DNA of 64,000 bases from Sclerodactyla briareus (lineage: Eukaryota; Echinodermata; Holothuroidea; Dendrochirotida; Sclerodactylidae). Positions within the stretch are counted from its first letter, which is position 1; each line of letters opens with the position of its first letter. Below are positions 32,683 to 44,942 of this stretch, one piece after another. Both the position numbers and the translations under genes were made by a program. The notes below the pieces were generated by a model. The model was not told the origin of the DNA. It was given only the letters and a program-made list of their open reading frames with translations, and searched no databases. The stretch is from positions 82,303 through 146,302 of the forward strand of contig JAODTK010005790.1 of NCBI GenBank assembly GCA_026419785.1. The letters are read 5' to 3'.

Positions 32683-33180
32683 GGAAGAATGGTAGAGTGG
32701 TATCACTGACCTTTAACAACCAAAATATTCCGGATTTGAATTCCAACAGTCACCGGACTATTTTTCTGGAGGCTTGTCCAGTGCGATGGGTGGCATGGGA
32801 TCTCTTGGTCTCACTAATGATTCCGCTGTGATGCAGTGGATTTTTTTTTTGGGGGGGTTTGCTGAGGTTGTGTACGGGATATTTTCAATGAGTCCCGTCC
32901 GTGACAGCTGAGTGTGAGCATTCACATTGAACTTGAACTTCCGCTTTTTCCGGTTCCAAGAAAGTGGTCAGATCCTGGGTTCACTGATCGTACTTTTGGA
33001 TGGGGACGTAAAATAATGGTCTCGGGAGCAGGTTGGGATTGGTTACAACTCTGCCTCGATATAATCTGCGCACTAGTCGAGAAGAGAAGGCGAGTTATCG
33101 CCGTGCTCTCCATGATCAATACGGCCGAGGTTCCTAGATAAGCCTTATTTGCTTCTAACCGTAGAAATAAAATAAAATCA
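32683..33180 (+). repeat. tRNA-derived SINE-like element, family B, copy 1
   Basis: The head ATGGTAGAGTGGTATCACTG resembles a tRNA A box and CCGGATTTGAATTCCAA a B box 36 bp further on, as in Pol III promoters of tRNA-derived SINEs. The tail ends in AAATAAAATAAAAT. The body matches 37,812-38,205 in several blocks (CATTCCGCTGTTGATGCAGT-like, GGGATATTT, AGAAGAGAA). Intronic. Confidence 0.65.
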
Positions 33181-33759
33181 GTCTGTTCTGTCTTGTATGG
33201 ACACCGAAGAGTGGGACTGGTGGCTTATCACACTGCAAATTGTCTAGGGGGCACCTCATGTCCAAAGTTTAAATGAGGCAATAGGACCTGGAGAGAACAC
33301 TGTAAAGTAGCTTAGGATTAGCAACGAGAGTGGTTTTAGTGAGAAATGGAGACAGTTGGCCATTTCCAAAGAATTGTGGATTTTCGTGTGAGACGTTGAA
33401 CTGCCTGAGGACTCATTCAGGGTCTGGCTTCCTGCATGGTCGATTGAAGCATTTTGGAAGCACCCCCTCAATTAGTGGTTCACTGTATGTAGAAAACATA
33501 CCATATATTCATCGCTTTCCAAAAACCATCTTAGTTGCACACACATCCTATGGTATGCAATTTTAGAACACCAATCAAGTCCTGGCTCCCGCGGTCAATG
33601 TATACTCATATATGTATGGGAAGAACTAACATATATTCATTCCTTTCAAATCTTTTAGGTGCACACAAATCCATATGTTGTCCAATGAGACAGAACACAA
33701 TCATTCTATTGATACCCATATTTTATTCAATTTCTTCGGTCTTCGCATCTTCGTTGCAG

Positions 33760-34057
33760 AGGATGAACATTGGTCTCCGTGCCTTCTTAGTGATAGCCGA
33801 CAGCTTACATCAGAAGGAAGGGCGCTCCGCCCCTGCCCCCGCCACGACCCGCATCCTGCCCTCGGGAAGCACGCTGAAGGTCCGGAAGACGTTCCTCAGC
33901 AAGCAGCTGCACCGACGACGCGGCAAAGAGGATAGGGTGTCCAGTATCTATCCTACCATCAAGAAGGCTTCTGATAATATCATCAAACAGCTAGATAATA
34001 CGTGGGGAGACGCTACCATGACCCACGCCCCAATCGCAAGATGTGACGAATCATGAC
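33760..34057 (+). CDS. FRY: Furry exon: RMNIGLRAFLVIADSLHQK segment
   Basis: After TTCGTTGCAG the exon reads RMNIGLRAFLVIADSLHQKE, RILPSGSTLKVRKTFLSK and IYPTIKKASDNIIKQLD in one nearly uninterrupted frame. Furry has RMNIGLRVFLVIADSLQQKDG, ILPSGNTLRVKKIFLNK and YYPQVRKALDSILRHLD. It is the best preserved exon of the gene. Likely donor CATGAC|GTACGT at 34,058; a frame slip in the last 30 bp gives a stop (CGAATCATGA), which may be an error or mark a slightly earlier donor. Confidence 0.92.
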
Positions 34058-34509
34058 GTACGTGGTATCTTCAGACTCCCCAGTATCCTGGAATTCGTAC
34101 AGCTATTCAAAATTTGCCATGTGCATCGGAGGGAGAACCGCAAGATCCCCATTAATACAAAGTTAACGTTAATTAGGTATTCTTTGAAAAATCTTGTACG
34201 AAACAAACTATAATGAATCCCAGATAAAAACCTATAGAATCATGTCCAGAACTATCAAAGAAAATCTAATTTATCCGTAAGTTGATACCTTGTGTTGTCT
34301 TCTCGTTGTCATGGTTGGCAAGAGGCAGGCATCATACGGACAACTGGTACACTAAGACGGATGATTGGTTCCGCCAGGACTGTAAAAAAATTGCCAGATG
34401 TTCAATGTGGGGGTGGGGGTCAAGTACAATATGGTGTGAGTATCGTAACTACAGATTCACAAACTATGAGTTTTTGTGAATTTACTGGCATAGGTCTATG
34501 GGGGCCGCC

Positions 34510-34690
34510 AATTCATTTGGGTTTTTTTTCCCCCATGATGTCATAGAGTCCTCCTCCTCAGAATTCTCAACAAGGCGACATGCTAAAACCTCCAAGTTTT
34601 GGGTGTGGGGATTTTGACATGCCCTCTTTTCACCTGTGCTATTACAAACAAATTGTTACACTGACCTTGCCTTCAGTCATCATCCACTAC
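34510..34690 (+). repeat. Dispersed repeat family C, copy 1
   Basis: Shares CAACAAGGCGACATGCTA, ACCTCCAAGTTTTGGGTGTG, GATTTTGACATGCCCTC and CACCTGTGC-type phrases with 49,560-49,745 and 63,370-63,530. It ends just before a Furry acceptor. Confidence 0.7.
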
Positions 34691-34745
34691 CACCCATTTT
34701 ATTTTTTGAAGCTGTTGATTGTTTTTTTCTGTCTTTCTGTGGCAG

Positions 34746-34896
34746 GAGCGAGAGGAAACCCAAGAGCCGAGCTGTATCGGACATGTGTGGTAGCCCTTCC
34801 TCGGATAAATCCCTGATGGCATGAGCAGACGGAACTCTCAGATTACTCTGGCTGCTCGCTCACTGTCTCACAAGACGATGATCTACATCTACGAAC
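34746..34896 (+). CDS. FRY: Furry exon: RTCVVALPRINPDGMSR segment
   Basis: Acceptor TTCTGTGGCAG, donor CGAAC|GTAAGT at 34,897. Text reads ERKPK, then AELYRTCVVALPRINP, then in another frame GMSR and LARSLSHKD-like residues. Furry has [40 protein letters not shown]. Two frame changes. Confidence 0.85.
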
Positions 34897-36171
34897 GTAA
34901 GTGCATTTATGAACATTTCCAAAGGGTCAGGAAGGACAAAATCCTCATGGACGACCTGAAGCCACAATATCCAAAAAGAGAAGAATAAACCCAGTGCCTA
35001 AAGAATTTGCCCACAGTTCTTGACAAATAAATAAGACTGTTCTGAATGCATTCAAACCCTTTTAGAACAGAACAACATCTTCAGGCAGGCTATTCCACTA
35101 ATTGATCTCTCGCAAGATAAAACAAATTATCATCTACAGATACAGCTTTTTCCAAAAACTTCAGGCAATGACTCCATTGGTGTGAACTTTGGAAACTCAA
35201 AAGAAATGTGAAAGGAAGGCCCCTCGCATCCATGACAAGTTACCCTATCAATTCTACCTTACTTCGTGAGTGTACCGAATGACAAATGTAACACATGACT
35301 TTAATATATACTCATGCACAAACATTGGCACTTTCCATTCTTTAGCGTGCTGTCACTAGCTACAAAAAACACCAAATTGCGTATCACTTGAAACTTTTTT
35401 ATATATGCGAATATGCAGGATCTTGTGAATATGGGCCACAGCAATACCAACCCTTTGGTCGGGTCATACCACCAGTGGATCGCCTTGACTCTGTGGTTCA
35501 CATATGGCGACCTAAACAGTATGTTTCATTTGGATCTAATTTTCCTCTCGGGGGAGGCTCTAAACTGAGGCTATTGGGTACCTTACAAATCCTAAGATCT
35601 CCATGTGGTGCTGGATCTAATGTGGTACTAAATTATCAAAATTCACAAAGGATCATTCCTCCGCTGTTCCCTCTCCTGCCCCCTTCCTTGTTTCAGCCTG
35701 TGGCTTCGCTGTCACTATTGAATTGTGCTCCATGTGCAAGAGTTAGCCCCCCTGTTGTAAAGGGGGAGACATATCGGTGGTAAAGTTGCTGATTTGGGTC
35801 CAAACCGCCGCCTCAATACGAGGATCCCATGCAAATTTAATCGAACCTCCAAATTGGTCCATTTGACAGAGGAGATAGGGAGAGTCGCTAACAGTGTTCC
35901 AATAGCTGTGAACGCCAATTGTACTCTTGTTTCCTGTTCACAGCAAGTGTTGAAATTAGACATGATGGGTCATGCCTAAGTGTGTATCTAGATTTCCCCA
36001 AAGTTTGTGGCCATACAGAATCCTGGATCTACTTGTTAATTTACAATTACTGTTTTGATTGTGCTGAATGATCGATCATACTGTCAATCTAACCCAATGT
36101 ATCCACACTTCGCAGGCATATACTCCTTTAACGAAAATCATAATAATCTGAAAGTTTGACCGATACATTAG
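34897..36171. other. Intronic DNA without recognised feature
   Basis: No exon or repeat match recognised before the transposon at 36,172. Confidence 0.35.
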
Positions 36172-37321
36172 TAGGGTTTGCGGGCGGTATACCGGTATCG
36201 TTCTTAGTACCGGCACTCACAGCACCGTTACTCTCCGCCGTACTGACGTCAATGCACAGTTACTATTACCGGTATCTGGGCGGAATTACGGTATTGGCTA
36301 CCAAATCTGTACTATTGAAATTAGCTGAAATCCAGTGCTGGCCATACTTGTATTTTTTGCCGATCCCGGCCGCTGCATACTTGTAGGTATTTGCATTATT
36401 TGCCGAATATCCCAGCCTCTGCGGACATCGCAGCTTCAACCGTAACGTAACATGCAAAGCTGTAGCCTATGTTGCTAGCTCCCTCGCCCAATGCTGTGCA
36501 ATACTTTTAAACATAGCCCTTCTTGAGGAACGCGTGGTCCATCACCTATACCTGTTCACGAGCATTCAATGTCTCCCATTCCCACAGCGCGCTACCCAAC
36601 GATACCAATCTAAATACGGACCGACGGCAGCGAACCTCTCGCACACACTTAACTTCAATAGGATTTTCCCCATAGACTCTGTGATTCATTACAACGTCGA
36701 TCATAATACTTGCAATATAATTTGCGTTAGCCTACAACCCTTTGAATGAACGAACGTGATTTTTAGACAAGTTATTGATATACAATCATAGCATAACATT
36801 TTAGGCATTGATTTCGGTGGCTTTTACGACTAATTTTATATCGTGCCTTGCTTCTGTTCTCTTGCTAAAAATCACGTTACGTTGGGGGCTTACTGGTAAT
36901 TGCAACTAGCGAGCCTATTTGGCGGGGCGATACGTATGGAAGAATGTATGTAGTTGTATACATGTATTGTCTGCTTGCGTACTAGGTACACCAGCACGAC
37001 ATGTTCACTGCATGTGCTTTTTTTTGCCATACGTACGTTGTCATAATTTCTTTTCAGCTATCGATACAAAACGCAATTGACATTTATTGATTACACAAAA
37101 TCATATTTTTGGCAATCTTTTTACATGAAAAAAGATGTATGAAAGAAGAACCTTGTGAAAATAGATGCCCCATACTGTGAGCTGCGAGTATGCAGTGTAG
37201 TATAACCCGCTAGCATATTTAGAGGCAAGCTGCGAACACCGTAGCCAGCACGTACTGGTGCCAGGTCATCGGTATTACCGGGTTCCAAAATATAGGTACC
37301 GCCACACCCGCGCACCCCCTA
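36172..37321. mobile_element. hAT-like non-autonomous transposon, copy 2
   Basis: It starts TAGGGTTTGCGGGCGGTATA and ends GCCACACCCGCGCACCCCCTA, whose reverse complement begins TAGGGGGTGCGCGGGTG. Interior blocks match copy 1 at 15,842-17,177 in order. Flanks TACATTAG and ACTCTAGT are only weakly similar, so the target duplication has decayed or the ends are off by one. It lies in a Furry intron. Confidence 0.75.
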
Positions 37322-37549
37322 ACTCTAGTTTCTGTCTTCTCCTTATATGAATTAAATCAAACCTGTTCACACTGATCATGCAGCTGTTCTCCATAGTTGC
37401 CGGCAGCATTGGCATGACACATGCTCAAACAGAGTAAATTGATACTTTCCCCCTGTGAAAGGTACTGGTGAACCAAACGACTACCCCATGTGTGCAATAT
37501 CAGAGCCTCTAAAACAACATTGATTATGATATAATAAATCATACTTAAC

Positions 37550-38205
37550 ATTTATATAGTGCCAAGTGCCCCTTTGACATGAATTTGTCCGTGGCGCTTT
37601 ACAAGAACATACAACTATTCAAGACACCAAAGGCTCTTGAACAATAAGGTCTTGATAGTATCTGGAACTTTCTAGGGCCGTGAGTGACCCAAAAACGCCA
37701 TGGCAATGGAAGGTTATCCCAGCGCATTGGGGAGCGCAACACTGAATGCGCAGTCACCAGCAGATCGCAGATTGTGAAGCACATTTGGCCTACTGTTGCA
37801 TATTGAACTTTGGGGTCCCCAACTTACCTGGCTGTACTTGCCGTGCGATGTGGGCGAGGTCTTGGTCTTCCACTCCAGGCATTCCGCTGTTGATGCAGTG
37901 GATTTCTGGGGCTACTGGGATTTGTTCGGGATATTTGCAATAAGTCCTGTCTATATAATCGGCTGTGAGCAGTCACTTGAAGTTCCACTCCTCCAGGTTC
38001 TGAAGGAGTGATCAGGTCCAGGATTTTTCACTGATATCCCTTTTGGATATGGCGGGTCCCGTGGAGCAGTTTGCTGCGCCACTATTTCGAGAAGAGAAAG
38101 CCGAGTTTTCGCCACGTGGTCACCACATTATACGTCCAGGACTCCTACAATGAGCATTGATGGGCTTTCTGAGCCTGTAGAAATGAAATCAAACCTGCTA
38201 CCACC
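37550..38205 (+). repeat. Composite repeat: GCGCTTTACA element and SINE family B, copy 2
   Basis: TATAGTGCCAAGTGCCCCTT with GTGGCGCTTTACAAGAACAT (37,555-37,615) is of the widespread type with a 'gcgctttaca' phrase; a related piece lies at 52,660-52,810. From 37,812 to 38,205 the sequence is colinear with the SINE-like element at 32,683-33,180 but lacks its tRNA-like head. Confidence 0.6.
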
Positions 38206-38262
38206 CCTCTAAAAAACAGCTCCGAGGTCACCCAAAACACAATTGCTGTCCCAGTTTTTCAG

Positions 38263-38453
38263 GCTTGCGGGATCATCGCTGCAGACCATCATGTGGACCT
38301 ACCAGAGTGGAGGGACGAGGTCCATCGGCTGCGTTCACCAACTTCATTGTGAAGGAGGTCCACGACACTGTGCGCTCATTCCTGGATAACTCCATGAAGC
38401 TTGCTCCTCAACTTGTCCAGCACTGGAGAGCCCCTTAATAGCCATGAGACAAG
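38263..38453 (+). CDS. FRY: Furry exon: FIVKEVHDTVRSFLDNSMK segment
   Basis: After CAGTTTTTCAG the exon reads LAGSSLQTIM, EWRDEV, then TNFIVKEVHDTVRSFLDNSM and LVQHWRAPL-type residues in alternating frames. Furry has LAFNTLQALMLDFPDWREDV, YFIVREVTDVHPTLLDNAVK and LINQWKQA. Donor ACAAG|GTGAGC at 38,454. About three frameshifts. Confidence 0.8.
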
Positions 38454-41084
38454 GTGAGCTCAACAGTTGCCACACACAGGAATGGGGTCGCTTTTTTTTT
38501 CTCAGTTCATTACAACAGATCATATTGTCTTTTTCCTTCTCTTCTGAGTTTTTTCTGAGTCAATTGCTTTCCTAATTCCTGGATTCTAGTTACAGTATCC
38601 ATAGGGTCTAGCACACACACCCCTGGAACCAGTTGTTCATTCAATCATTGTATATTTGTTAGTGTACATATCTTTAAGCCAGGCTAGCTGCAGACTAATG
38701 ACCTCATTAGTTGTTTTAGGTCTGCATTCCTTTTAACAGGATCTACATGGGCCTAGCCCACGTCCTGGAATCAGTAGTGCATAAGCATTCAACTTTGGTA
38801 TCTATTGATGTATCTAGCTGCATGCTGGCTGCAGACTGGTTGCCTGTACTGCAGCTAAAAGTTTTGGAAGTTCCTCCCTCGGCCAGGTCCTCCCCAGATA
38901 CTCCAACATAGACTAAGAGTACTCAATACGACATTCATACAGTGCTTTACAGCTTTTATCCTACTTACCCTGTTTCATTGGAGTGGATGGTGCCCGCTGA
39001 TGACAAATCTGGAGAATATACTGCACCCACAAAGGCATGAATGTAACACAAGTCTCCTCACAGGGTCCCCCATTTAAACCCTGGATGGTATATTGAGATA
39101 AATACCTTGCCCAAAACAGACTCACACTGTAAATTCTTGTCGCTTTACATCAGGGCCCCCTCCCCGCCCCCCCCAAAAAAACACCAATTGCCATCTTCCA
39201 TGGTTTTCCATCTGCATCATTAGTACTGGTGATCAATGGCCTCTTCTACTAGGGCTATAGATTTTCAACCGGACTACAATTATTTGTTTCCGCAGATGCG
39301 GTGGGAATCACGATTGCCCATCACCGAAAGCAATACGGCAACTACTCCCATCAAGCTTCACTTCCTTTTGTTAAAACTGTAATCGATGTGAGGTTTATAT
39401 AACAGTCCAATAGCAAAATCCTCACCCAACTCGACCAAGCCTCCTTAATTTCCACTATGTATTGTATTATTTGTTCTCCTTGGTCCATGGTTGAGGCTAT
39501 TTGATCAATTATAATAAGGAACATCTTTCCCACAATGCAGTGCGCGACACGTTCATGGTTGATGCTTAATTTGATCCAATTCTAATATGAACAGCGTCAC
39601 TACTGCAGTGCGGCGACACTGTTCATCCACCATGATTGCCAGGCTAGGTTAACTAGTCACTAATTACAATGTTTATGAAGTAAGGCCTAGCTGGCTCACT
39701 TAGGACCAAGAATTAGAGGAGAGAATAATCAAAACGGCCACAGATGGATTGATTGCCCATTGGAATGCTACTCGTACAGTTTATTTGGAGCTCAGAACTC
39801 GATTGTGAACAAACTAATGAAATTCTTCACTCTGATTGCTTTAGCACCGTTGTTTCATAATTGATCACAATTCACGCACTCACCCAGTGTGAGCCAAAGC
39901 ATATTTCGTGAAAGGTTGTCCTTGTAGGCCAGGGCATTGCGATACATCACAGCATGAAAACACAAGCATCATCAATAGTCTGTTACAGTGTGTGGTACAT
40001 TACATGCATCACACAACTTACCTTCATTCAAAAGTGGGATTGATACAGAAATAATTTACGCGTTAGCAGCTGGAATTCCACACAGTGGGGAAAATATGAA
40101 AATTTTGCACTACTTTCTACCACAATATAACTGTTAGGTATGAATTTAACAAGCGTTAGCGAGCTGGAAATATCCCACACTGGAAATATGAATTTGCACT
40201 ACTTCTACCACAATATACAAACTATTATGTATCGTCAACCCCCCTCAATTTGTGCACCTGTCTCATACCTAGCCACACTAATATTCGTACCTGAAGCTGG
40301 GTAGCCTAACGAAATCAACAAATTGCTGTTCGGTCTTTGTTACTGTTTCTCATCGATCTTTTTATCAAATCGCAATTTTTTTCAGTAGACGTTGAGCATC
40401 TTGCTTGTACCCTGTTTATCTTACTTTCCCGACCCAGTTCCGAATACGCAAATTGAGGTGGCGTTCAAAATAAATTACTGATTTTTTGTTGTTCTTTAAC
40501 ATAGTTCCCTGAATTTCCACCGGATCTGGCCCGTTTAGTTCATCAATTTTGAAGAGCGTGAGGAGGTGAGTTCAATGGTTGTATTTTAAATTAATTGATC
40601 AGATTCATGAAAAGGGAATTAAGCGCAGTCAGAATGCGAGGTGTCGCAAATTGATGATGGACCATGCTACTTTAGTTGATCCGTCCCTATACTTGGACAG
40701 CAATTCAGCCAGTGCATTGTTCAGGGGCAGGAATGTTTCATTATTGTCGACCATAAATCAATGATTTTTAAGGCGGTGATGAGATCGACTCAAAATTGGC
40801 ACTGTACAACTGGAGAAAGGACTTTTGTATTTTCATAACATATACCCAAACCCACCCTACCTGTACGTCAATAAATATCTACTATCATCATAAATTGGAG
40901 ATGGTTCCATAAAGTTTGATCACAATCAAGATCTGGTCAAACCAATTTTCTGCTGCCACACTCATTGTCGCAGCAACTCACTCGCTTGCCCGCGAGTTGT
41001 AGCTATTAACCCAGACATCATGAGCTTCAGTGAATAATACAGCCTACAGATTCATTACCAATGTTTGGCACTGCTGGTAAGCAT

Positions 41085-41410
41085 CGACCTTCCCCCCGGG
41101 ATACCGGGGTTAGATATCCCGGTCCGGGTCATACCGACTTCAAAATAGACCCTGTTGCCTTCGCGCTGACGCTCAGTACCAAGTGAATTGGAACAGGGAC
41201 AAACGAGGGTTAGGCAATTGCTAGTTTCCGTCTGCGTGTGATGATCCCCCCCACCCCCCCCCACGTTTGGTTACGCTAGGCATTGCCTGTTCCGTGTCCC
41301 TGGTGAGGAATTTGCAGGTCTGACAATAGGTGAAGTGTCCAGGTCTGCATCCTTTCTGGGGCCTTGAATAGGTTCGATCCTCTCTCGGCAAGTATACCAT
41401 GAAAAAAATT
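41085..41410 (+). repeat. SINE-like family A, copy 1
   Basis: Matches the other copies from GGGTCATACCGACTT through CGCTGACGCTCAG, CTGCGTGTGATGAT, GACAATAGGTG, TCTGCATCCTTTCTGGG, and GATCCTCTCTCGGCAAGTAT. The tRNA-like head is degraded to TAGATATCCCGGTCCGGGTC. Confidence 0.7.
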
Positions 41411-41994
41411 GCATCACTAAGCACGAATTTTATGGTGAATTTCTCAGTACACTGCACAGCTGACAAGCTCGACTGCAAAGAGTGTTCTCTATTCATTCTG
41501 CGGAGCAGATACGCTGAGTTGTAAACGATTTACAATCAATCGCTGCAGTTGTTCCATTAGGGATTGGTGCGCCTTGTGGTTGTGTATGGGATGCTAATAA
41601 AGGAATTATGGTAATATTCACGACTGGCAGTTTATTATTGGGTTTGCAGATGACGCTGATCTCTCTTTTTGTGACAAGCACACGAGAGAAAATTTTTTTC
41701 TGAAGAGAAATCAACTACACAATGAATTGTTCGAGTTTTATTTTCAGCCAGCATAGGCCCTTAGTTGCTACAAAATGAAGAACGATTAATCATTATTGGC
41801 CAACACCCTTCTTCATACACTGGTCACACAGCACTTGGACATGAATGAACAGAAGTTATACAACCACACAACACATATGCAAGACTGGAATTTCATGGCC
41901 TGGTAAAAACCGCCAACTTGTATATCCTGCACTTTCATGCCAAACCATATCTCCAAACATCAAAAATTTGGGCAGTGAAAATCATTCCTGTCTA

Positions 41995-42345
41995 GGAATT
42001 TTGAAATGCTGTTGGGTGGGACCTATGAGGCGAAATTCTGGTCTGAAAATGATGGTTTTGTTCCGAAACGTGCCTTAAAACTGGAAGAAAATCATTCACC
42101 AAGAAGTTATTTAAAATATCTGCCGGGTTGGGTCGTATGGGGCAGGGATTAAAAGTTGGTCCTCAAAACAACTGGCCATGCCTCGAAATCCGCAAATCAG
42201 CAGAAAACTACTGTTTGTTAGAAATTTTGTTCAAAAAGCTCAGAATGCCACCGGGTGGGGTCATATGGGGCGAAGACAAAATGGTCTCAAAATGATCGCC
42301 ATGCTCCAAAATGCGCCAATAAGTGAAAAAACAAGTTTCACCAGA
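41995..42345 (+). repeat. Three tandem units of about 115-120 bp
   Basis: The units share A-ATGC-G-(C/T)GGGT-GGG, TATGGGGC, TGGTC(C/T)(T/G)CAAAA, GCCATGC.(C/T)C(G/A)AAAT.CGC.AAT phrases at about 41,997, 42,107 and 42,229, with a partial fourth near 42,340. It lies in the intron before the exon at 42,723. Confidence 0.65.
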
Positions 42346-42722
42346 AATCCGAAATGGCTGCCATCAACCGCTCAGGCGACCCCACTGTTTCTACCCATTC
42401 AAGATTTTCATCATACAATCAGGTGAGAGAATTTCCTACAGATCTGACGAGGCACTAGGGAGTTATTGTAACAAACACTACCAATTTAGTTCCGTTGAAA
42501 ATTCAAGATGGCCACTGCCAGAGTGGTGCAGCGACTCCACATTCGAACTTGTCCAGAGTTGTGAGGGCGAACATGTGTGCAAAGTTTTGTGTCAATTGGA
42601 CATTGCGTTAGAGAGCTATTGCGTTAACACGAAACTCTTCTGGCGGCGGCAACGCTGCCAAAGTGGGGATATCATTACTTCAAGCAAATGCCAATCACTG
42701 TATCTTGTTTCTTCTTTGTCAG

Positions 42723-42895
42723 TGGGACAGCTCCAAACGAATCCCCCGTACGAGAGGAACCCGTCTGCCTACACACTGAACATGGTTGAAGGAGTGGCCC
42801 TTGTATTCTTCTGTATTGCGGCGCTCGTGAGGCGGGTCAGTTATTCTTTGCTGAAGGAAGTGAGGGCGCTGTTCGGAATCATGGGGTACTCTCGG
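42723..42895 (+). CDS. FRY: Furry exon: MVEGVALVFFCIAALVRRV segment
   Basis: Acceptor TTCTTTGTCAG, donor CTCGG|GTGAGT at 42,896. The frame is intact: PPYERNPSAYTLNMVEGVAL, VFFCIAALVRRVSYSLLKEV, RALFGIMGY. Furry has [49 protein letters not shown]. The upstream open frame that runs into this exon is intron read-through and should not be counted as coding. Confidence 0.92.
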
Positions 42896-44278
42896 GTGAG
42901 TGTCATCAGTGTAGCAGTTTTTACCTTGGGTTCTTTCTTACCTATACACATCGGCTTGAGCCTGTCATATGGCATACACGATTTGGGATGGGAGGAAAAA
43001 ACTGATTGTGGCTGCTTAAAGGAGGATGCCATGATAAGGGTGGGGGGGGGGGGGTGGAGGGGGGGGGGAAATAAACTGTTACAATTGTTATCTTAGGATA
43101 CCTCTGTCAATACACTTTAGATTGATGTCGAAAGAGAACTTTTGATTTTTCCATGATTCAATTCAAGGATATTATACACATGTCTTGTCCAGTATGGTCA
43201 TTGTGCGTACAGTCTGTATGTGCATTCCTCCATAATCCGAAGTTGACCACATTTTGTGTTGGGGTTTCCTACCTGTTTTCTTTCAATCGTCATTTTGTTG
43301 TTTTTTTACATACAGTAACTACAATTGGGGCAGTCAATCATGCGAAGGGCACTGGCTTTGGCATTCATGGCATTTTAGCGTCATGACTCAGACTACTCCA
43401 TATAAAGTTTAAGCACAATGGAACATTTGCCAGTTCACTTTTGGAGTAATCCCTCCAATCACTGTTGATGCTTTAGTGTTCTACTGATGGCAATTTAAAT
43501 CATTTAATTAATTTTAATTTAATTTATTAAATTTGGAAAAAGCAATGAGAAAAAATGTATGGTGTTGGGTTTTCACGAACCTGCTCTGTTTCCTATACTT
43601 TTTATTTGTATGGGGATTCCTTTTAGTTGCTGCATGCTGATAGTCTCAATCTCGTTTTTAAACTATTCTAGCTACCCAGAGATAACAAGGAAAATTGTCA
43701 AACTGCTTGAAATATTTTCCATGACCTTAACATGAGTCTTGTTCAAGACTTGATGACTCATCTTGCGATCCAGCAACCATTATGTTTATGTCATATCGAA
43801 AGTTTTAGCTACAACTACTGCACCTACAACTCCATGGATATAGCCCTCACACGAGTCTTGTTGAACTAGAGAGAGGCTTTTCCTACGGTTATCGAGATGA
43901 ACTAGCAATGTGTATGACTATTAAATTAAATCGCATTGATTTAGGGTTTACGAGCTGCGCCAATGAAGTGCATCGTTCATAACCCACGCTGTGATGTACA
44001 GGCGAAATTATCAAGAAGCTGACCTCCACTGGCCCGCCTATATTTAACCGGCGTAATACATTCCATTTACATAGCCGAGATGACGCGATTGCCGTTTAAC
44101 AATATGATGCAAAGTTTTGTCTTGATTGCAAAAAGTTATTAGACGATGTGGCTGAGGGTACATCACCCGCTTAACTACGTAGGCAACTAGATGGTGTAAT
44201 TACGCGTAAGGATGATCACCAAGACAATCGTCTGAACATTAGACTATTAACAACCATCGTGATTATTACCTTCTACAG
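42896..44278. other. Intron with G-rich tract
   Basis: A purine tract, GTGGGGGGGGGGGGTGGAGG followed by more guanines, lies at 43,039-43,068. An AT-rich stretch of TTAATTTAATTT type lies near 43,500. No exon recognised. Confidence 0.4.
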
Positions 44279-44367
44279 ATGTATTATTATGCTGTGATCG
44301 ATGTTCTTGATAGAGCCTGTCCAGGAATTGTTGAGAGCTTCCTCAACAGACTCCTCCTGGGGAAAAG
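44279..44367 (+). CDS. FRY: Furry exon: VIDVLDRACPGIVESFL segment
   Basis: Acceptor ACCTTCTACAG, donor AAAAG|GTATGT. Reads MYYYAVIDVLDRACPGIVES then FLNRLL in a single frame. Furry has DELAIDVMDRLSPSILESFIHL at this point. Confidence 0.9.
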
Positions 44368-44392
44368 GTATGTGGTCAACCAGTACTGACGG

Positions 44393-44735
44393 AGTGGTTA
44401 CCATAGTTGGTGGGGCGTCAGCTCACGACCCCACGGGCCGGGATTAAAATCAGCTCGGGTCATATTGGAGATTTTGGAAGGTACCTGTTGCGTCTCACTT
44501 GCGCCCTCAGTCTAGAGACAGGAGCAGGAATGAAACATGAGATGAACTAATTGAACTAATTGAATGGATGCCATCTGTGTGGATTACTGTCACACACACA
44601 TTTTGGTACCACCACGAAACATGACTATGCCTGTTGGGAAGGGGGATCATGGCAACAAGGTTCAAATCCAGACTGACTCTGCCAGGCCTTGAATCTTTCA
44701 ATCCTCTCCAGGCCAAGCATTCTGTGGAAAAACCA
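44393..44735 (+). repeat. SINE-like family A, copy 2
   Basis: Head ACCATAGTTGGTGGGGCGTC and CAGCTCGGGTCATATTGGAG correspond to the A-box and post-B-box parts of the copy at 48,955. Body phrases TTGCGCCCTCAGTCTAGAGA and CCAGGCCTTGAATCTTTCAA match the family. The B box is degraded here (GGGATTAAAATC). Confidence 0.65.
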
Positions 44736-44942
44736 AAATAGTTAATCATGCATAATTGTTTCACATTCATTATATATGTACCCATGGGTGTTGATTAATG
44801 TTGTTGTTAGAGGGAATGTGAAACTGAAGCTTCCTTCGAAAAGTTGTGCACCAAAAAAAACCTGCTTATCTCAAGTGAGTAGTAAATGCACCTTAGTATA
44901 AGCTCCATATTGTCTTCATTGTCTTCACTTTTTCCCCTGCAG

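Larger units (their letters stand above)
38454..42722. other. Long intron with repeats
   Basis: Holds a local duplication near 40,060-40,235 (TTTGCACTACTT.CTACCACAATAT twice), a SINE family A copy (41,085-41,410) and a tandem array (41,995-42,345). No exon recognised. Confidence 0.5.

Noticed and set aside
43039..43068. Poly-G tracts as regulatory G-quadruplexes
   Set aside because: Homopolymer guanine/cytosine runs are scattered through the introns (13,299; 23,244; 23,849; 56,284) without position relative to exons; nothing supports a function.
42323..43096. 257-codon open frame
   Set aside because: It contains the true Furry exon at 42,723-42,895 but continues through consensus splice sites into intron and a poly-G run on both sides; only the exon is supported.
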